Positions 1-5,711 of a stretch of 8,059 nt of DNA are shown in pieces. The notes beneath the pieces were generated by a model, which was given only the letters and a program-made list of their open reading frames with translations, was not told the DNA's origin and ran no database searches. Both the position numbers and the translations under genes were made by a program. Each line of letters begins with the position of its first letter. The stretch's first letter is position 1. This DNA comes from JAJKJG01 sp036386395 (GTDB lineage: Bacteria > Pseudomonadota > Alphaproteobacteria > Rhizobiales > Beijerinckiaceae). The stretch is from contig DASVVU010000115.1 of NCBI GenBank assembly GCA_036386395.1, forward strand, positions 1-8,059, given 5' to 3'.

Positions 1-171
1 ATGAGCTCCCCTCGCCCGACGCTCCCGGGGAAGACCCGGCCTCGTCAGCGGACGCAGAACACCGTGCGCGGGGCCCGGCGGGCCCAAGTTTCGATCGGGT
101 TCGCTGTGCGCCCCGCGCACCCCTCGATCTCCTCCCTCCCACGCCTCGGGCCGACAAGGACCGCGAGAACG

Positions 172-603
172 ATGACGCACGACTCACAGCCCCGCGACCG
201 GCCACCCGTCGATCTCAGGCCCTACGTCCGCGAAGGCTCCGCCGCCGCCATCGCCGACCTGATGCGGCAACGCCCCGACCTGCGGCGCATCTCCCTCGAG
301 GGCCTCGCCGACATCGACGACCTCATGCGGCAGCTCTCCGACCTCATCGCCTTCCCGCCGCTCTGCCGCAAGCGCGCCTGCCGGGCGACCCGGCGCTGCC
401 AGGGCGGCTACGGGCCGCCCTGCCTCTTCGAGTATCCGGAGATCTTCGCGACCCACATGCAGGACGGCATGCGCGAGATCCGCCGCTTCTGGCAGCGCCA
501 GCGCACCAAGGCTGCGCAGCGCGACGCGCCCGTCGGCGCCGGGCAGGCCGCGCCGGCCGGGACCGGCGGCCCGAGCGATGACAACGGCTCGAGGCCCGTG
601 TAG
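172..603 (+). CDS. Small Cys/Arg-rich protein of unknown function
   Basis: This encodes 143 residues that I do not recognise as a named family. The reading frame stays open back to base 1, but I start at the ATG at 172. An AAGGA-like ribosome binding site (156-160) precedes it, and the codons upstream lose the strong G/C third-position bias. Residues 20-60 are probably helical (an IADLMRQ / IDDLMRQLSDLI pattern). Next comes a basic cluster with four cysteines at 65, 70, 76 and 84 (spacing C-x4-C-x5-C-x7-C, motif CRKRACRATRRC), then a region around 88-110 with FEYPEIF and RRFWQRQR, and a low-complexity Ala/Gly/Pro tail. The Cys/Arg cluster resembles short proteins I have seen in other Rhizobiales and might bind a metal, but that is inference. 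No signal peptide or membrane segment is visible. It lies 24 bases before the next gene on the same strand, so the two are probably co-transcribed. Confidence 0.7.
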   Translation: MTHDSQPRDRPPVDLRPYVREGSAAAIADLMRQRPDLRRISLEGLADIDDLMRQLSDLIAFPPLCRKRACRATRRCQGGYGPPCLFEYPEIFATHMQDGMREIRRFWQRQRTKAAQRDAPVGAGQAAPAGTGGPSDDNGSRPV

Positions 604-627
604 CCCGGCGCGCTCCGGAGCCCGCCC

Positions 628-1134
628 ATGCGCCCCCGCACCGTCACCGTGAACGACCGCATGCAGCAGGGCTACGTCTATGCCCTGACCGCCCCCGAAG
701 GGCGCGACTTCGATCCGGCGTTCCGGCCGGAGCTCACGCCGAAGGAGATGCTGCGGCTCGGGGTGTTCGGCGGCAAGTACATGACGGACTGCCGCGAGGA
801 ATTCCCGGCGCGCTGGTTTGCGGGCGCGAAGCTCGCGGCGGGGCGGCGCGATCCGGCGCTCAACTTCTTCGGCGTCGACGCGAGCCAGCCCTTGTCCGTG
901 TGGTGCGACAAGGGCTGGCTGCATCCGGACGACCCGCGCGGCTGGTTCCAGTGGTACTGCCGCTACTTCCGCGGCCGCCGCATGTCGGACGACGCGCGCC
1001 AGATCGGGCGCTGGAAGGCCATGCGCCGGCACGTGCGCCAGATCGAGCGCCACTGCGAGCGCGGCGACCTCCTGTGCCGGCGCCGCCAGCGCCAGGCGCT
1101 CCTGCATTGGGCCTACGACAGCCGGCTCATCTGA
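628..1134 (+). CDS. Conserved hypothetical protein, Trp/Cys-rich, cytoplasmic
   Basis: This encodes 168 residues with no signal peptide or transmembrane segment. The composition and motifs look like a well-conserved enzyme-like or nucleic-acid-associated protein of unknown function. An N-terminal segment (residues 5-20, VTVNDRMQQGYVYAL) leads into a striking block at 36-65 with LTPKEMLRLGVFGGKYMTDC. A second block at 84-116 contains DASQPLSVWCDKGWLHPDD and a Trp/Tyr-rich stretch (GWFQWYCRYF). The C-terminal part is basic and helical. Cysteines sit at 55, 93, 111, 143 and 150. I recall similar sequences annotated only as hypothetical proteins in Rhizobiales, but I cannot run a search. The ATG at 628 has a weak GGAG-like site (615-618) upstream. 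A later in-frame ATG (residue 12) is possible but would remove part of the conserved-looking start. It ends 7 bases from the convergent ribF stop, leaving no room for a terminator between them. Confidence 0.82.
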   Translation: MRPRTVTVNDRMQQGYVYALTAPEGRDFDPAFRPELTPKEMLRLGVFGGKYMTDCREEFPARWFAGAKLAAGRRDPALNFFGVDASQPLSVWCDKGWLHPDDPRGWFQWYCRYFRGRRMSDDARQIGRWKAMRRHVRQIERHCERGDLLCRRRQRQALLHWAYDSRLI

Positions 1135-1141
1135 TGGCCCG

Positions 1142-2131
1142 TCAGCCGATCAGCGACGCCGGCTCGCTCCCCGCCTCGACCAGCATGGCGCGGGCCGCGC
1201 GCGCGTCCTCCTCCATCCGCGCCACGAGCGCTTCGGCGGAGGGGAAACGCTCCTCGGCGCGGATCCAGCCGACGAGCTCAACCTGGAGCGCGCGCCCGTA
1301 CAGGTCGCCGGCGAAATCGAACAGGAAAACCTCGAGGAGCGGCGCGCCGTCGTCGAAGGTCGGGCGGCGGCCGAAGCTTGCGACGCCGCCGAAGACCTCG
1401 CCGGCGATCGCCGCACGGACGGCGTAGATGCCGTGCCGAAGGGCGCAGTCGTCGGGCAGGCGCAGGTTCGCGGTCGGGAAGCCGAGGGTCCGGCCGCGCT
1501 TCTCCCCGTGCCGGACCTCGCCTTCGACGAACCAGCGGTGCCCGAGGAGCGCATTGGCGCGCAAGACGTCGCCCGCGGCGAGCGCGGCCCGCACGCCGCC
1601 GGACGAGACCGTCTCGCCGTCGAGGAGGACGGGCGGGACGACGGCGCAGGCCCATCCCCGCTCCCGGCACAGCGTCTCGAGCAGTGCCGTCGTGCCCTCC
1701 CGCCCCTTGCCGAAGCGGAAGTCGTGGCCGACGACCACGCCCGCCGCGCCGAGCTCGCGCCCGAGGAGACGGTCGACGAAGCCGGCGGCGGGCGTCGCCG
1801 CGAGCGCGGCGTCGAAGCGGCGCACGAAGGCGCCGTCGAGCCCGAGCTTCTTCAGGATCGCGAGCTTCGCCGGCTCGGGGGTGAGCCGGAACAGGGGCTT
1901 CTCCGGCGCGAAGAATTTCCGGGGATGCGGCTCGAAGGTCAGCACCGCGGCGGGGGCGCCGCGCGCCCTCCCCTCCCGGATCGCCGCCGCGATCAGGGCC
2001 TTGTGGCCGCGGTGGACGCCGTCGAAGTTGCCGATCGCCACGACCGCGCCGGACAGCCTGGACGGCACGCTCTCGCCGTCGCGGCAGACCGCGAAGGCGC
2101 GCGCCGCCTCGCTCGGCTCTTCTGTGGGCAT
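1142..2131 (-). CDS. ribF: Bifunctional riboflavin kinase / FAD synthetase RibF
   Basis: This protein converts riboflavin to FMN (ATP-dependent kinase) and FMN to FAD (adenylyltransferase) in the cytoplasm. It has 329 residues, a normal length for prokaryotic RibF. The N-terminal FMN adenylyltransferase domain (about 28-185) carries the nucleotidyltransferase signature GNFDGVHRGH at 34-43, FEPHP at 66-70 and VGHDFRFGKGREG at 134-146. Its SSxxxR motif reads VSSGGVR (175-181), where most family members have ISST/S-R-I-R. The C-terminal riboflavin kinase domain (about 195-325) has GFPTANL at 217-223 (Thr220 and Asn222 expected to hold ATP/Mg), GRRPTF at 254-259 and LLEVFLFDF at 265-273, with Glu267 the expected catalytic base. 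The ATG at 2131 gives a short lead-in before the first domain. It lies 57 bases downstream of a small gene on the same strand and may share its transcript. Family assignment is essentially certain. Confidence 0.97.
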   Translation of the reverse strand: MPTEEPSEAARAFAVCRDGESVPSRLSGAVVAIGNFDGVHRGHKALIAAAIREGRARGAPAAVLTFEPHPRKFFAPEKPLFRLTPEPAKLAILKKLGLDGAFVRRFDAALAATPAAGFVDRLLGRELGAAGVVVGHDFRFGKGREGTTALLETLCRERGWACAVVPPVLLDGETVSSGGVRAALAAGDVLRANALLGHRWFVEGEVRHGEKRGRTLGFPTANLRLPDDCALRHGIYAVRAAIAGEVFGGVASFGRRPTFDDGAPLLEVFLFDFAGDLYGRALQVELVGWIRAEERFPSAEALVARMEEDARAARAMLVEAGSEPASLIG

Positions 2132-2188
2132 CCGCTCCCGCTGCGGCGTTTCAGGGCAGGCAGCCTGTGTCCAAAACCCCGCGCCGGG

Positions 2189-2383
2189 TCAAGCGCGCGC
2201 CTCCTCGAGGTTCGCCGTGACGTCGCCGACGAGGCTCGCCAGCGCCGCTTCGCCGGCCTCGATCGACTCGACCTGGCGCACGGCGACGAGCGCCCCGTCG
2301 CCGTCGAACAGCACGGCGATGTGGGGAAGGCCGGGGGCCGGGGGATCGTAAACGGCGGCGGTGAGGTCGGCGTCGGGGTCCAT
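2189..2383 (-). CDS. Small acidic protein of unknown function upstream of ribF
   Basis: This encodes 64 residues and I do not recognise it. The frame stays open upstream to an ATG at 2515, but I choose the ATG at 2383. From there codons show the strong G/C third-position bias of the neighbours, whereas the upstream extension (Cys/Arg/Asn-rich) does not. The protein is acidic and Ala/Val-rich. It has a probable beta strand (PHIAVLFDGDGALVAV, residues 19-34) and a helix rich in Glu and Ala (about 40-62). No signal peptide or membrane segment is seen. The ribosome binding site is weak (AAGAG, about 7 bases before the ATG). It sits 57 bases upstream of ribF on the same strand, so it may be the first gene of a two-gene transcript. 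Coding status rests on codon bias and a coherent fold pattern only. Confidence 0.6.
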   Translation of the reverse strand: MDPDADLTAAVYDPPAPGLPHIAVLFDGDGALVAVRQVESIEAGEAALASLVGDVTANLEEARA

Positions 2384-2548
2384 GGCCGGCTCTTGCGTCG
2401 AGTCGCTCCCGACGTTCCGGAGACGGCCGTCACAATCAAGCCCAAAGAGCGGGCACGGGTGTTGATTGCGGGGGTTGCCGGCCCGCGCGCCACATTGGGC
2501 CGCAAACTCCCGCAAATCCGGACGGACGGTCCGCCCGGTGCGGCGCGA

Positions 2549-2577
2549 TTAACCGGTTTGCAACGCGCTTTCGCTAG
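2549..2577 (+). promoter_or_regulatory. Putative sigma-70-type promoter for cheY
   Basis: A -35-like TTAACC (2549-2554) and a -10-like CGCTAG (2572-2577) are separated by exactly 17 bases. The -10 continues as GGTGCC, and a similar block occurs before ispB. The geometry fits alphaproteobacterial housekeeping promoters, whose -10 often contains CTA. Transcription would start around 2584, about 70 bases before the cheY ATG. This is pattern matching only. Confidence 0.4.
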
Positions 2578-2594
2578 GGTGCCGGCTGAACAAG

Positions 2595-2654
2595 ATGGAT
2601 TTCCTCGCGGGGACAGGCGAGCCCTCGCGACCGCGGGACTTGGAGGTTGGGTAA
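2595..2654 (+). CDS. Possible 19-codon leader ORF coupled to cheY
   Basis: An ATG at 2595 opens a 19-residue frame (MDFLAGTGEPSRPRDLEVG) whose TAA stop (2652-2654) overlaps the cheY ATG (2654-2656) as TAATG. This is a classic arrangement for translational coupling. The cheY ribosome binding site (GGAGG, 2642-2646) lies inside this frame. The ORF's own ribosome binding site is poor (only CTGAACAAG upstream), and no run of one amino acid suggests attenuation. It may be a regulatory leader peptide or chance. Confidence 0.3.
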   Translation: MDFLAGTGEPSRPRDLEVG

Positions 2655-3037
2655 TGGCCCTTGATCTGTCGATGCCGATCCTCGTCGTGGACGACTACCA
2701 GACCATGGTGCGCATCATCCGCAACCTCCTCAAGCAGCTCGGCTTCGAGGACGTGGACGACGCCTCCGACGGCACCACCGCCCTCGCCAAGCTCAAGCAG
2801 AAGAAGTACGGGCTCGTGATCTCCGACTGGAACATGGAGCCGATGACCGGCTACGAGCTCCTGCGCCACGTGCGCGCCGACGAGAACCTGCGCTCGACCC
2901 CGTTCATCATGGTGACGGCGGAATCGAAGACCGAGAACGTCATCGCGGCGAAGAAGGCTGGCGTGAACAATTACATCGTGAAGCCATTCAACGCCCAGAC
3001 TTTGAAGACCAAGATCGAGGGCGTCTGCGGCGCCTGA
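2654..3037 (+). CDS. cheY: CheY-type single-domain response regulator
   Basis: This is a 127-residue stand-alone receiver domain with no output domain, so it should act by protein-protein contact, as CheY does at the flagellar switch. All catalytic positions are present: acidic pair Asp13/Asp14 (VVDDY), phospho-acceptor Asp58 (in VISDWNMEPMTGYELL), Thr88 (IMVTAE), aromatic switch Tyr107 and Lys110 (NNYIVKPF). The SDWNM context and Tyr at the position of E. coli Tyr106 make it much closer to true CheY than to DivK or CpdR. Start: ATG at 2654 with GGAGG seven bases upstream. The frame is open far upstream, but that part is antisense to ribF and is not coding. A CheZ-type phosphatase follows after 37 bases, almost certainly in the same transcript and acting on this protein. 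No kinase or chemoreceptor lies in the window, so the upstream CheA is encoded elsewhere. Confidence 0.93.
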   Translation: MALDLSMPILVVDDYQTMVRIIRNLLKQLGFEDVDDASDGTTALAKLKQKKYGLVISDWNMEPMTGYELLRHVRADENLRSTPFIMVTAESKTENVIAAKKAGVNNYIVKPFNAQTLKTKIEGVCGA

Positions 3038-3074
3038 GCCGCCTCGCTCCTCTTTATTCTCGACGAGGTTCATC

Positions 3075-3653
3075 ATGCCGCCTGCACCGGCCCGCGCTCC
3101 GCGCGAAACCGTGCCCGTTAAGACAACCCCGAGTTATGCTGTCGGCCCCGAGGGGAAGGCCCTCGTCCGCGAGTTGGCCGCGGTCGCCGACTACATCGCC
3201 CGGGTCAAGCAGGAGATCGGCGCGCTGCGCGTCAACGAGCTCTGCCGCGACCGCATCCCGAGCGCCAACGAGGAGCTCGGGACCGTCGTGCGGACGACCG
3301 CCTCGGCGACCCACGACATCATGGCGGCCGCCGAGGAGATCCTCGGCGCGGACGACACGTCGCTCGAAGGCTATCGCGCCAGGGTCGAGGCCAAGATGCT
3401 GGCGATCATCGAGGCCTGCTCGTTCCAGGACATCACCGGCCAGCGCATCGCGAAGGTGGTCGAGGCCTTGGGCCAGCTCGAGCGCCGCCTCGAGCGCTTC
3501 GCGAATGCGCTCCATGTCCGCGACGGCGCGGACGGCCCCGCCGATCCCGAGGACGCCCGGCGCGACGCGCGCCGCGAACGCCTGATGCTCCACGGCCCCG
3601 CGGCCGAGGGCCAGGGCATCGCCCAGGACGACATCGACAAGCTGTTCGGGTGA
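3075..3653 (+). CDS. cheZ: CheZ-type CheY-P phosphatase
   Basis: This is a 192-residue, mostly helical cytoplasmic protein expected to dephosphorylate CheY-P. The key segment is ACSFQDITGQRIAKVVEAL (about 114-132). It matches the CheZ active-site helix, in which E. coli Asp143 and Gln147 drive hydrolysis; here these are Asp119 and Gln123. A long helical hairpin around it (about 25-145, heptad-like, ending in LGQLERRLERFANAL) fits the CheZ four-helix-bundle dimer. An acidic/Arg linker (148-180) leads to a C-terminal tail AQDDIDKLFG (183-192), which resembles the CheZ C-terminal peptide that docks onto CheY-P. The ATG at 3075 is preceded by ACGAGG (3063-3068), six bases away. The E. coli protein is slightly longer (214 residues). 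Its position directly after cheY supports the call. Confidence 0.87.
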   Translation: MPPAPARAPRETVPVKTTPSYAVGPEGKALVRELAAVADYIARVKQEIGALRVNELCRDRIPSANEELGTVVRTTASATHDIMAAAEEILGADDTSLEGYRARVEAKMLAIIEACSFQDITGQRIAKVVEALGQLERRLERFANALHVRDGADGPADPEDARRDARRERLMLHGPAAEGQGIAQDDIDKLFG

Positions 3654-4020
3654 CGCGACACTCTCTTGGGGAGAGGATCGCCTTTTGGATGTGTCGCCCG
3701 GCGCGGGTGGCGAAAATCTCGCAACAACCCATCTGTGGCACGGGTGCGCGTTCATTGGGGTGCGGTCCGCACGCGTCGAGCACACCATAGCTTCTGCGGT
3801 GGGCATCGCTCATCCCCTCCTTCCGAAGAAGAACAGCCGCGATGGTAAACGCCTCCTCCCCTTGATCGCCGACAAATCGATGCACCCTGCAAAGGCGCGG
3901 TTGTGCCTACCTTTCCATCAACTATTCCAGAGGCTTAGGTCGATAAAATTGCGCGCTTTCGATTGAGCGCGCCTGAAATCCCCGTCGGCATGATCCCCCT
4001 CACGGACGAAGGGGGCAGTC
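3654..4020 (+). other. Intergenic region with structured 5' leader
   Basis: These 367 bases between cheZ and the first peptidase gene hold no convincing gene. An open frame from 3685 to 3966 lacks the codon bias of its neighbours and any recognisable motif. Base composition is visibly less GC-rich than the genes, especially 3840-3960, as expected for a promoter region. I could not fix a -35/-10 pair with confidence. A hairpin GCGCGCT/AGCGCGC (3951-3957 with 3966-3972, 8-base loop) precedes the hairpin that covers the ribosome binding site. A weak hairpin (3661-3675) just after the cheZ stop has no following T-run. Confidence 0.6.
3995..4015 (+). promoter_or_regulatory. Hairpin sequestering the ribosome binding site
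   Basis: CCCCCT (3995-4000) can pair fully with AGGGGG (4010-4015) across a 9-base loop. The second arm is the only Shine-Dalgarno-like sequence for the ATG at 4021 (five bases between). In the closed form the ribosome could not bind, so this could be a thermosensor-like or protein-controlled translational switch. The pairing is seen directly; the regulatory role is inference. Confidence 0.4.
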
Positions 4021-4653
4021 ATGAAAAATATAAGGGGAGCGGCCGTTCTGGCCGGCATCGTTGCAGGGGCGCTTACTGTCGGCGGCACAACCGCAACGGC
4101 GCAGACGGTCGCGTCGCTGCCAACCGGCACGGCGCCGGCGGCGGTCACGGGCGAGGCCCGGCCGGTGTACGGCTGGGTCGAGTTCTGCCAGCGCCAGCCG
4201 CAGGAGTGCGCGTTCGATCCGGCCGAGCCGGCCGCGGTCGCGATTAACCCCAAGACGTGGCAGACGATCGTGTCTGTCAACCGCAAGGTCAACGCCACGA
4301 TCCAGGCGGTCACCGACCAGGAGCACTGGGGCGTCCCGGACCGTTGGGACTTGCCCAGCGACGGCTACGGGGACTGCGAGGACTTCCAGCTCCTCAAGCG
4401 CAAGCAGCTCGCCGAGGCCGGCCTGCCGCGCCGGGCGATGCGCATGACCGTCGTGATCGACGAGAAGGGCGAAGGCCACGCGGTCCTGATGGTGCGCACC
4501 GACCGAGGCGACTTCGTCCTCGACAACAAGACGAGCGCGGTCCTGCCCTGGCACCAGACCGGCTACGTCTACATCAAGCGCGAGGGCCAGAACGGCTCCG
4601 CCTGGGTGTCGCTCGGCGGCGCCACCTCCCCGACCGTCACCGCGAATCGCTGA
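4021..4653 (+). CDS. Exported transglutaminase-like cysteine peptidase, copy 1 (BTLCP family)
   Basis: This 210-residue protein belongs to the bacterial transglutaminase-like cysteine proteinase family (DUF920/peptidase C93), the superfamily that includes the periplasmic adhesin-cleaving protease LapG. Residues 1-27 form a Sec signal peptide (MKNIRG, hydrophobic core, TATA), with likely cleavage before Gln28. The predicted triad is Cys119 in DGYGDCEDFQLLKR, His153 in GEGHAVLMV and Asp168 in FVLDNKT. The acidic residues flanking the Cys (Asp118, Glu120) match the positions that bind calcium in LapG. Cys56 and Cys63 may form a disulfide in the periplasm. The protein ends in a conserved-looking AWVSLGGATSPT segment. 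The next gene encodes a paralogue: my gap-free hand alignment of the mature parts gives 124 of 183 identical residues. A strong terminator follows, so the two copies are probably separate transcripts. The substrate is unknown; no LapD-like regulator or large adhesin is in the window. Confidence 0.92.
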   Translation: MKNIRGAAVLAGIVAGALTVGGTTATAQTVASLPTGTAPAAVTGEARPVYGWVEFCQRQPQECAFDPAEPAAVAINPKTWQTIVSVNRKVNATIQAVTDQEHWGVPDRWDLPSDGYGDCEDFQLLKRKQLAEAGLPRRAMRMTVVIDEKGEGHAVLMVRTDRGDFVLDNKTSAVLPWHQTGYVYIKREGQNGSAWVSLGGATSPTVTANR

Positions 4654-4963
4654 GGCTTTTTTTCGAGAGTTGCGCGCCCGGTCCCCGTCCCACCCCTCCC
4701 CGTCCCCGACCGGGTCGCAAGCGGGGCCGGCCGAAAGGCCGGCCCCGTCGTTTTTTCGCAACAGCGAAGCATCACGCCGCGTAAACCCTTGTCGCACCTT
4801 AAAAATCGAGCTTGGCAATAGAGTGTGATAAAAATTCCGTCCCGCTTTGGAACCAAAGTTCGGGGGACGGGTTAATTCAGGTTTTGTTTTTTCGGTTGAC
4901 CGGGCCAGCCGCCGCGTCCACCTTGGTAAAAAGAACATTAAACCAAAAAACGGCTGGTGGGGC
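4654..4963 (+). other. Intergenic region between the two peptidase genes
   Basis: These 310 bases hold no gene I can support. The stop of copy 1 is followed at once by seven T (4657-4663) with no clear hairpin before them. Then comes a pyrimidine-rich stretch bounded by a CCCGGTC/GACCGGG inverted repeat (4677-4683, 4708-4714), and then the strong terminator at 4722-4756. From about 4790 to 4950 the sequence is A/T-rich with several A and T runs and should hold the promoter of copy 2. A TTGACC at 4896-4901 could be a -35 box, but no good -10 lies at the right distance. Confidence 0.55.
4722..4756 (+). terminator. Strong intrinsic terminator after peptidase copy 1
   Basis: A perfect 11-base-pair stem (4722-4732 with 4737-4747) built from GGGGCCGGCC and its complement is closed by a GAAA tetraloop (4733-4736). 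It is followed by TCG and six T (4751-4756). This is a textbook Rho-independent terminator, about 70 bases after the stop codon of copy 1. It should isolate copy 1 transcription from copy 2. Confidence 0.88.
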
Positions 4964-5647
4964 ATGCGGCACACGCTTGGTGGGGGTCCCGATATCTGCG
5001 TCCGGAATCCGGCCGGCGTGCTCGGCACGCTCTCCGGCTTCGCCAAGGCGAGCCTCGTCGGGCTGACCCTGATCCTCGGCGGCGCGACCCAGGCGCAGAC
5101 CGTCGCCTCCCTCCCCTCGGGCGGGCAGGCGATCGAGAACAGCGGCGGCGCCCGCCCGGTCGCGGCCTGGAACGACTTCTGCCGCCGCTACCCGTCCGAA
5201 TGCGCCGTCGACACCTCCGAGCCGGCGAAGATCGTGATGACGCCGGAGCTCTGGAAGACCATCGTCGCGGTCAACCGGCGCGTCAACGGCCGCATCCGCC
5301 CGATGACCGACAAGGCCCATTGGGGCGTCGTCGACCGCTGGGACTTCCCCGACGACGGCTACGGCGACTGCGAGGACTACCAGCTCCTCAAGCGCAAGCT
5401 CCTCTCCGAGCGCGGCATCCCGCGGCGCGCCATGCGCATGACCGTCGTCATCGACGAGCTCAACGAGGGCCATGCCGTCCTGATGATCCGCTCGGACAAG
5501 GGCGACTACATCCTCGACAACAAGACCAACGCCGTCCTGCCCTGGGGCGAGACCGGCTACGTCTACGTCAAGCGCGAGGGCCAGGAGGGCACCGCCTGGG
5601 TCTCCCTCGGCGGCGTCACCTCGCCGACCGCCACCGCCAACCGCTGA
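4964..5647 (+). CDS. Exported transglutaminase-like cysteine peptidase, copy 2 (BTLCP family)
   Basis: This is a paralogue of the preceding gene, 227 residues from the ATG at 4964. The predicted triad is Cys136 (YGDCEDYQLLKR), His170 (NEGHAVLMI) and Asp185 (YILDNKT). The LapG-like acidic neighbours Asp135 and Glu137 are kept, as is the Cys73/Cys80 pair. The hydrophobic export segment is at about 29-40 (ASLVGLTLILGG), ending ATQA before Gln45, so cleavage would give a mature start QTVASLP as in copy 1. Both mature proteins are 183 residues. The n-region before the hydrophobic core is unusually long (about 28 residues, with Cys12). This makes the start less certain: the frame is open back to an ATG at 4847, but that adds an atypical Lys/Arg/Trp-rich extension over AT-rich DNA. 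The ribosome binding site is only GGTGGGG, close to the ATG. Conservation is highest in the C-terminal half (73 of 93 residues from the catalytic Asp-Cys on). The substrate is unknown. Confidence 0.9.
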   Translation: MRHTLGGGPDICVRNPAGVLGTLSGFAKASLVGLTLILGGATQAQTVASLPSGGQAIENSGGARPVAAWNDFCRRYPSECAVDTSEPAKIVMTPELWKTIVAVNRRVNGRIRPMTDKAHWGVVDRWDFPDDGYGDCEDYQLLKRKLLSERGIPRRAMRMTVVIDELNEGHAVLMIRSDKGDYILDNKTNAVLPWGETGYVYVKREGQEGTAWVSLGGVTSPTATANR

Positions 5648-5655
5648 CTTAACGG

Positions 5656-5673
5656 TCTCCCACCTGCGGGAGA
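5656..5673 (+). terminator. Possible weak terminator hairpin after peptidase copy 2
   Basis: TCTCCC (5656-5661) pairs with GGGAGA (5668-5673) around a 6-base loop, eight bases after the stop codon. A second short hairpin, CCCG/CGGG around GCTT, follows nearby. Neither is followed by a T-run, so intrinsic termination would be weak at best. Confidence 0.3.
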
Positions 5674-5711
5674 GCCTGCCCCGGCTTCGGGCGTTGTGCC
5701 TCGCGCACCTG

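Noticed and set aside
1..171. ATG at base 1 as start of the first gene
   Set aside because: Codons before 172 use many A/T third positions and rare Arg codons, and the peptide is low-complexity. The ATG at 172 has a ribosome binding site.
184..1107. 307-codon open frame on the - strand
   Set aside because: It is antisense to the two unknown genes at 172-1134 and has the Ala/Arg/Val-rich composition typical of shadow frames in GC-rich DNA. The + strand frames have coherent motifs.
2434..2467. Nested inverted repeats (AATCAA/TTGATT enclosing GCCC/GGGC)
   Set aside because: The arms are short with a long unpaired bulge, and the location between divergent genes gives no clear function; it could easily be chance.
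2549..2554. TTAACC as a CtrA binding half-site before cheY
   Set aside because: The second half-site at the expected distance is missing, so I read it only as a -35-like box.
818..2653. Very long + strand open frame leading into cheY
   Set aside because: Its first part overlaps the gene at 628-1134 and most of the rest is antisense to ribF. Only the part from the ATG at 2654 is a recognisable protein.
3661..3675. Hairpin CTCTC/GAGAG after cheZ as a terminator
   Set aside because: The stem is only five base pairs and no proper T-run follows, so I could not support it as a terminator.
3685..3966. 93-codon open frame between cheZ and the first peptidase
   Set aside because: There is no ribosome binding site, no recognisable motif and codon use unlike neighbouring genes. 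The region is better explained as promoter and leader.
4847..4963. Upstream start at 4847 for peptidase copy 2
   Set aside because: It would add 39 Lys/Arg/Trp-rich residues from AT-rich DNA ahead of an already long signal sequence, with no support from copy 1.
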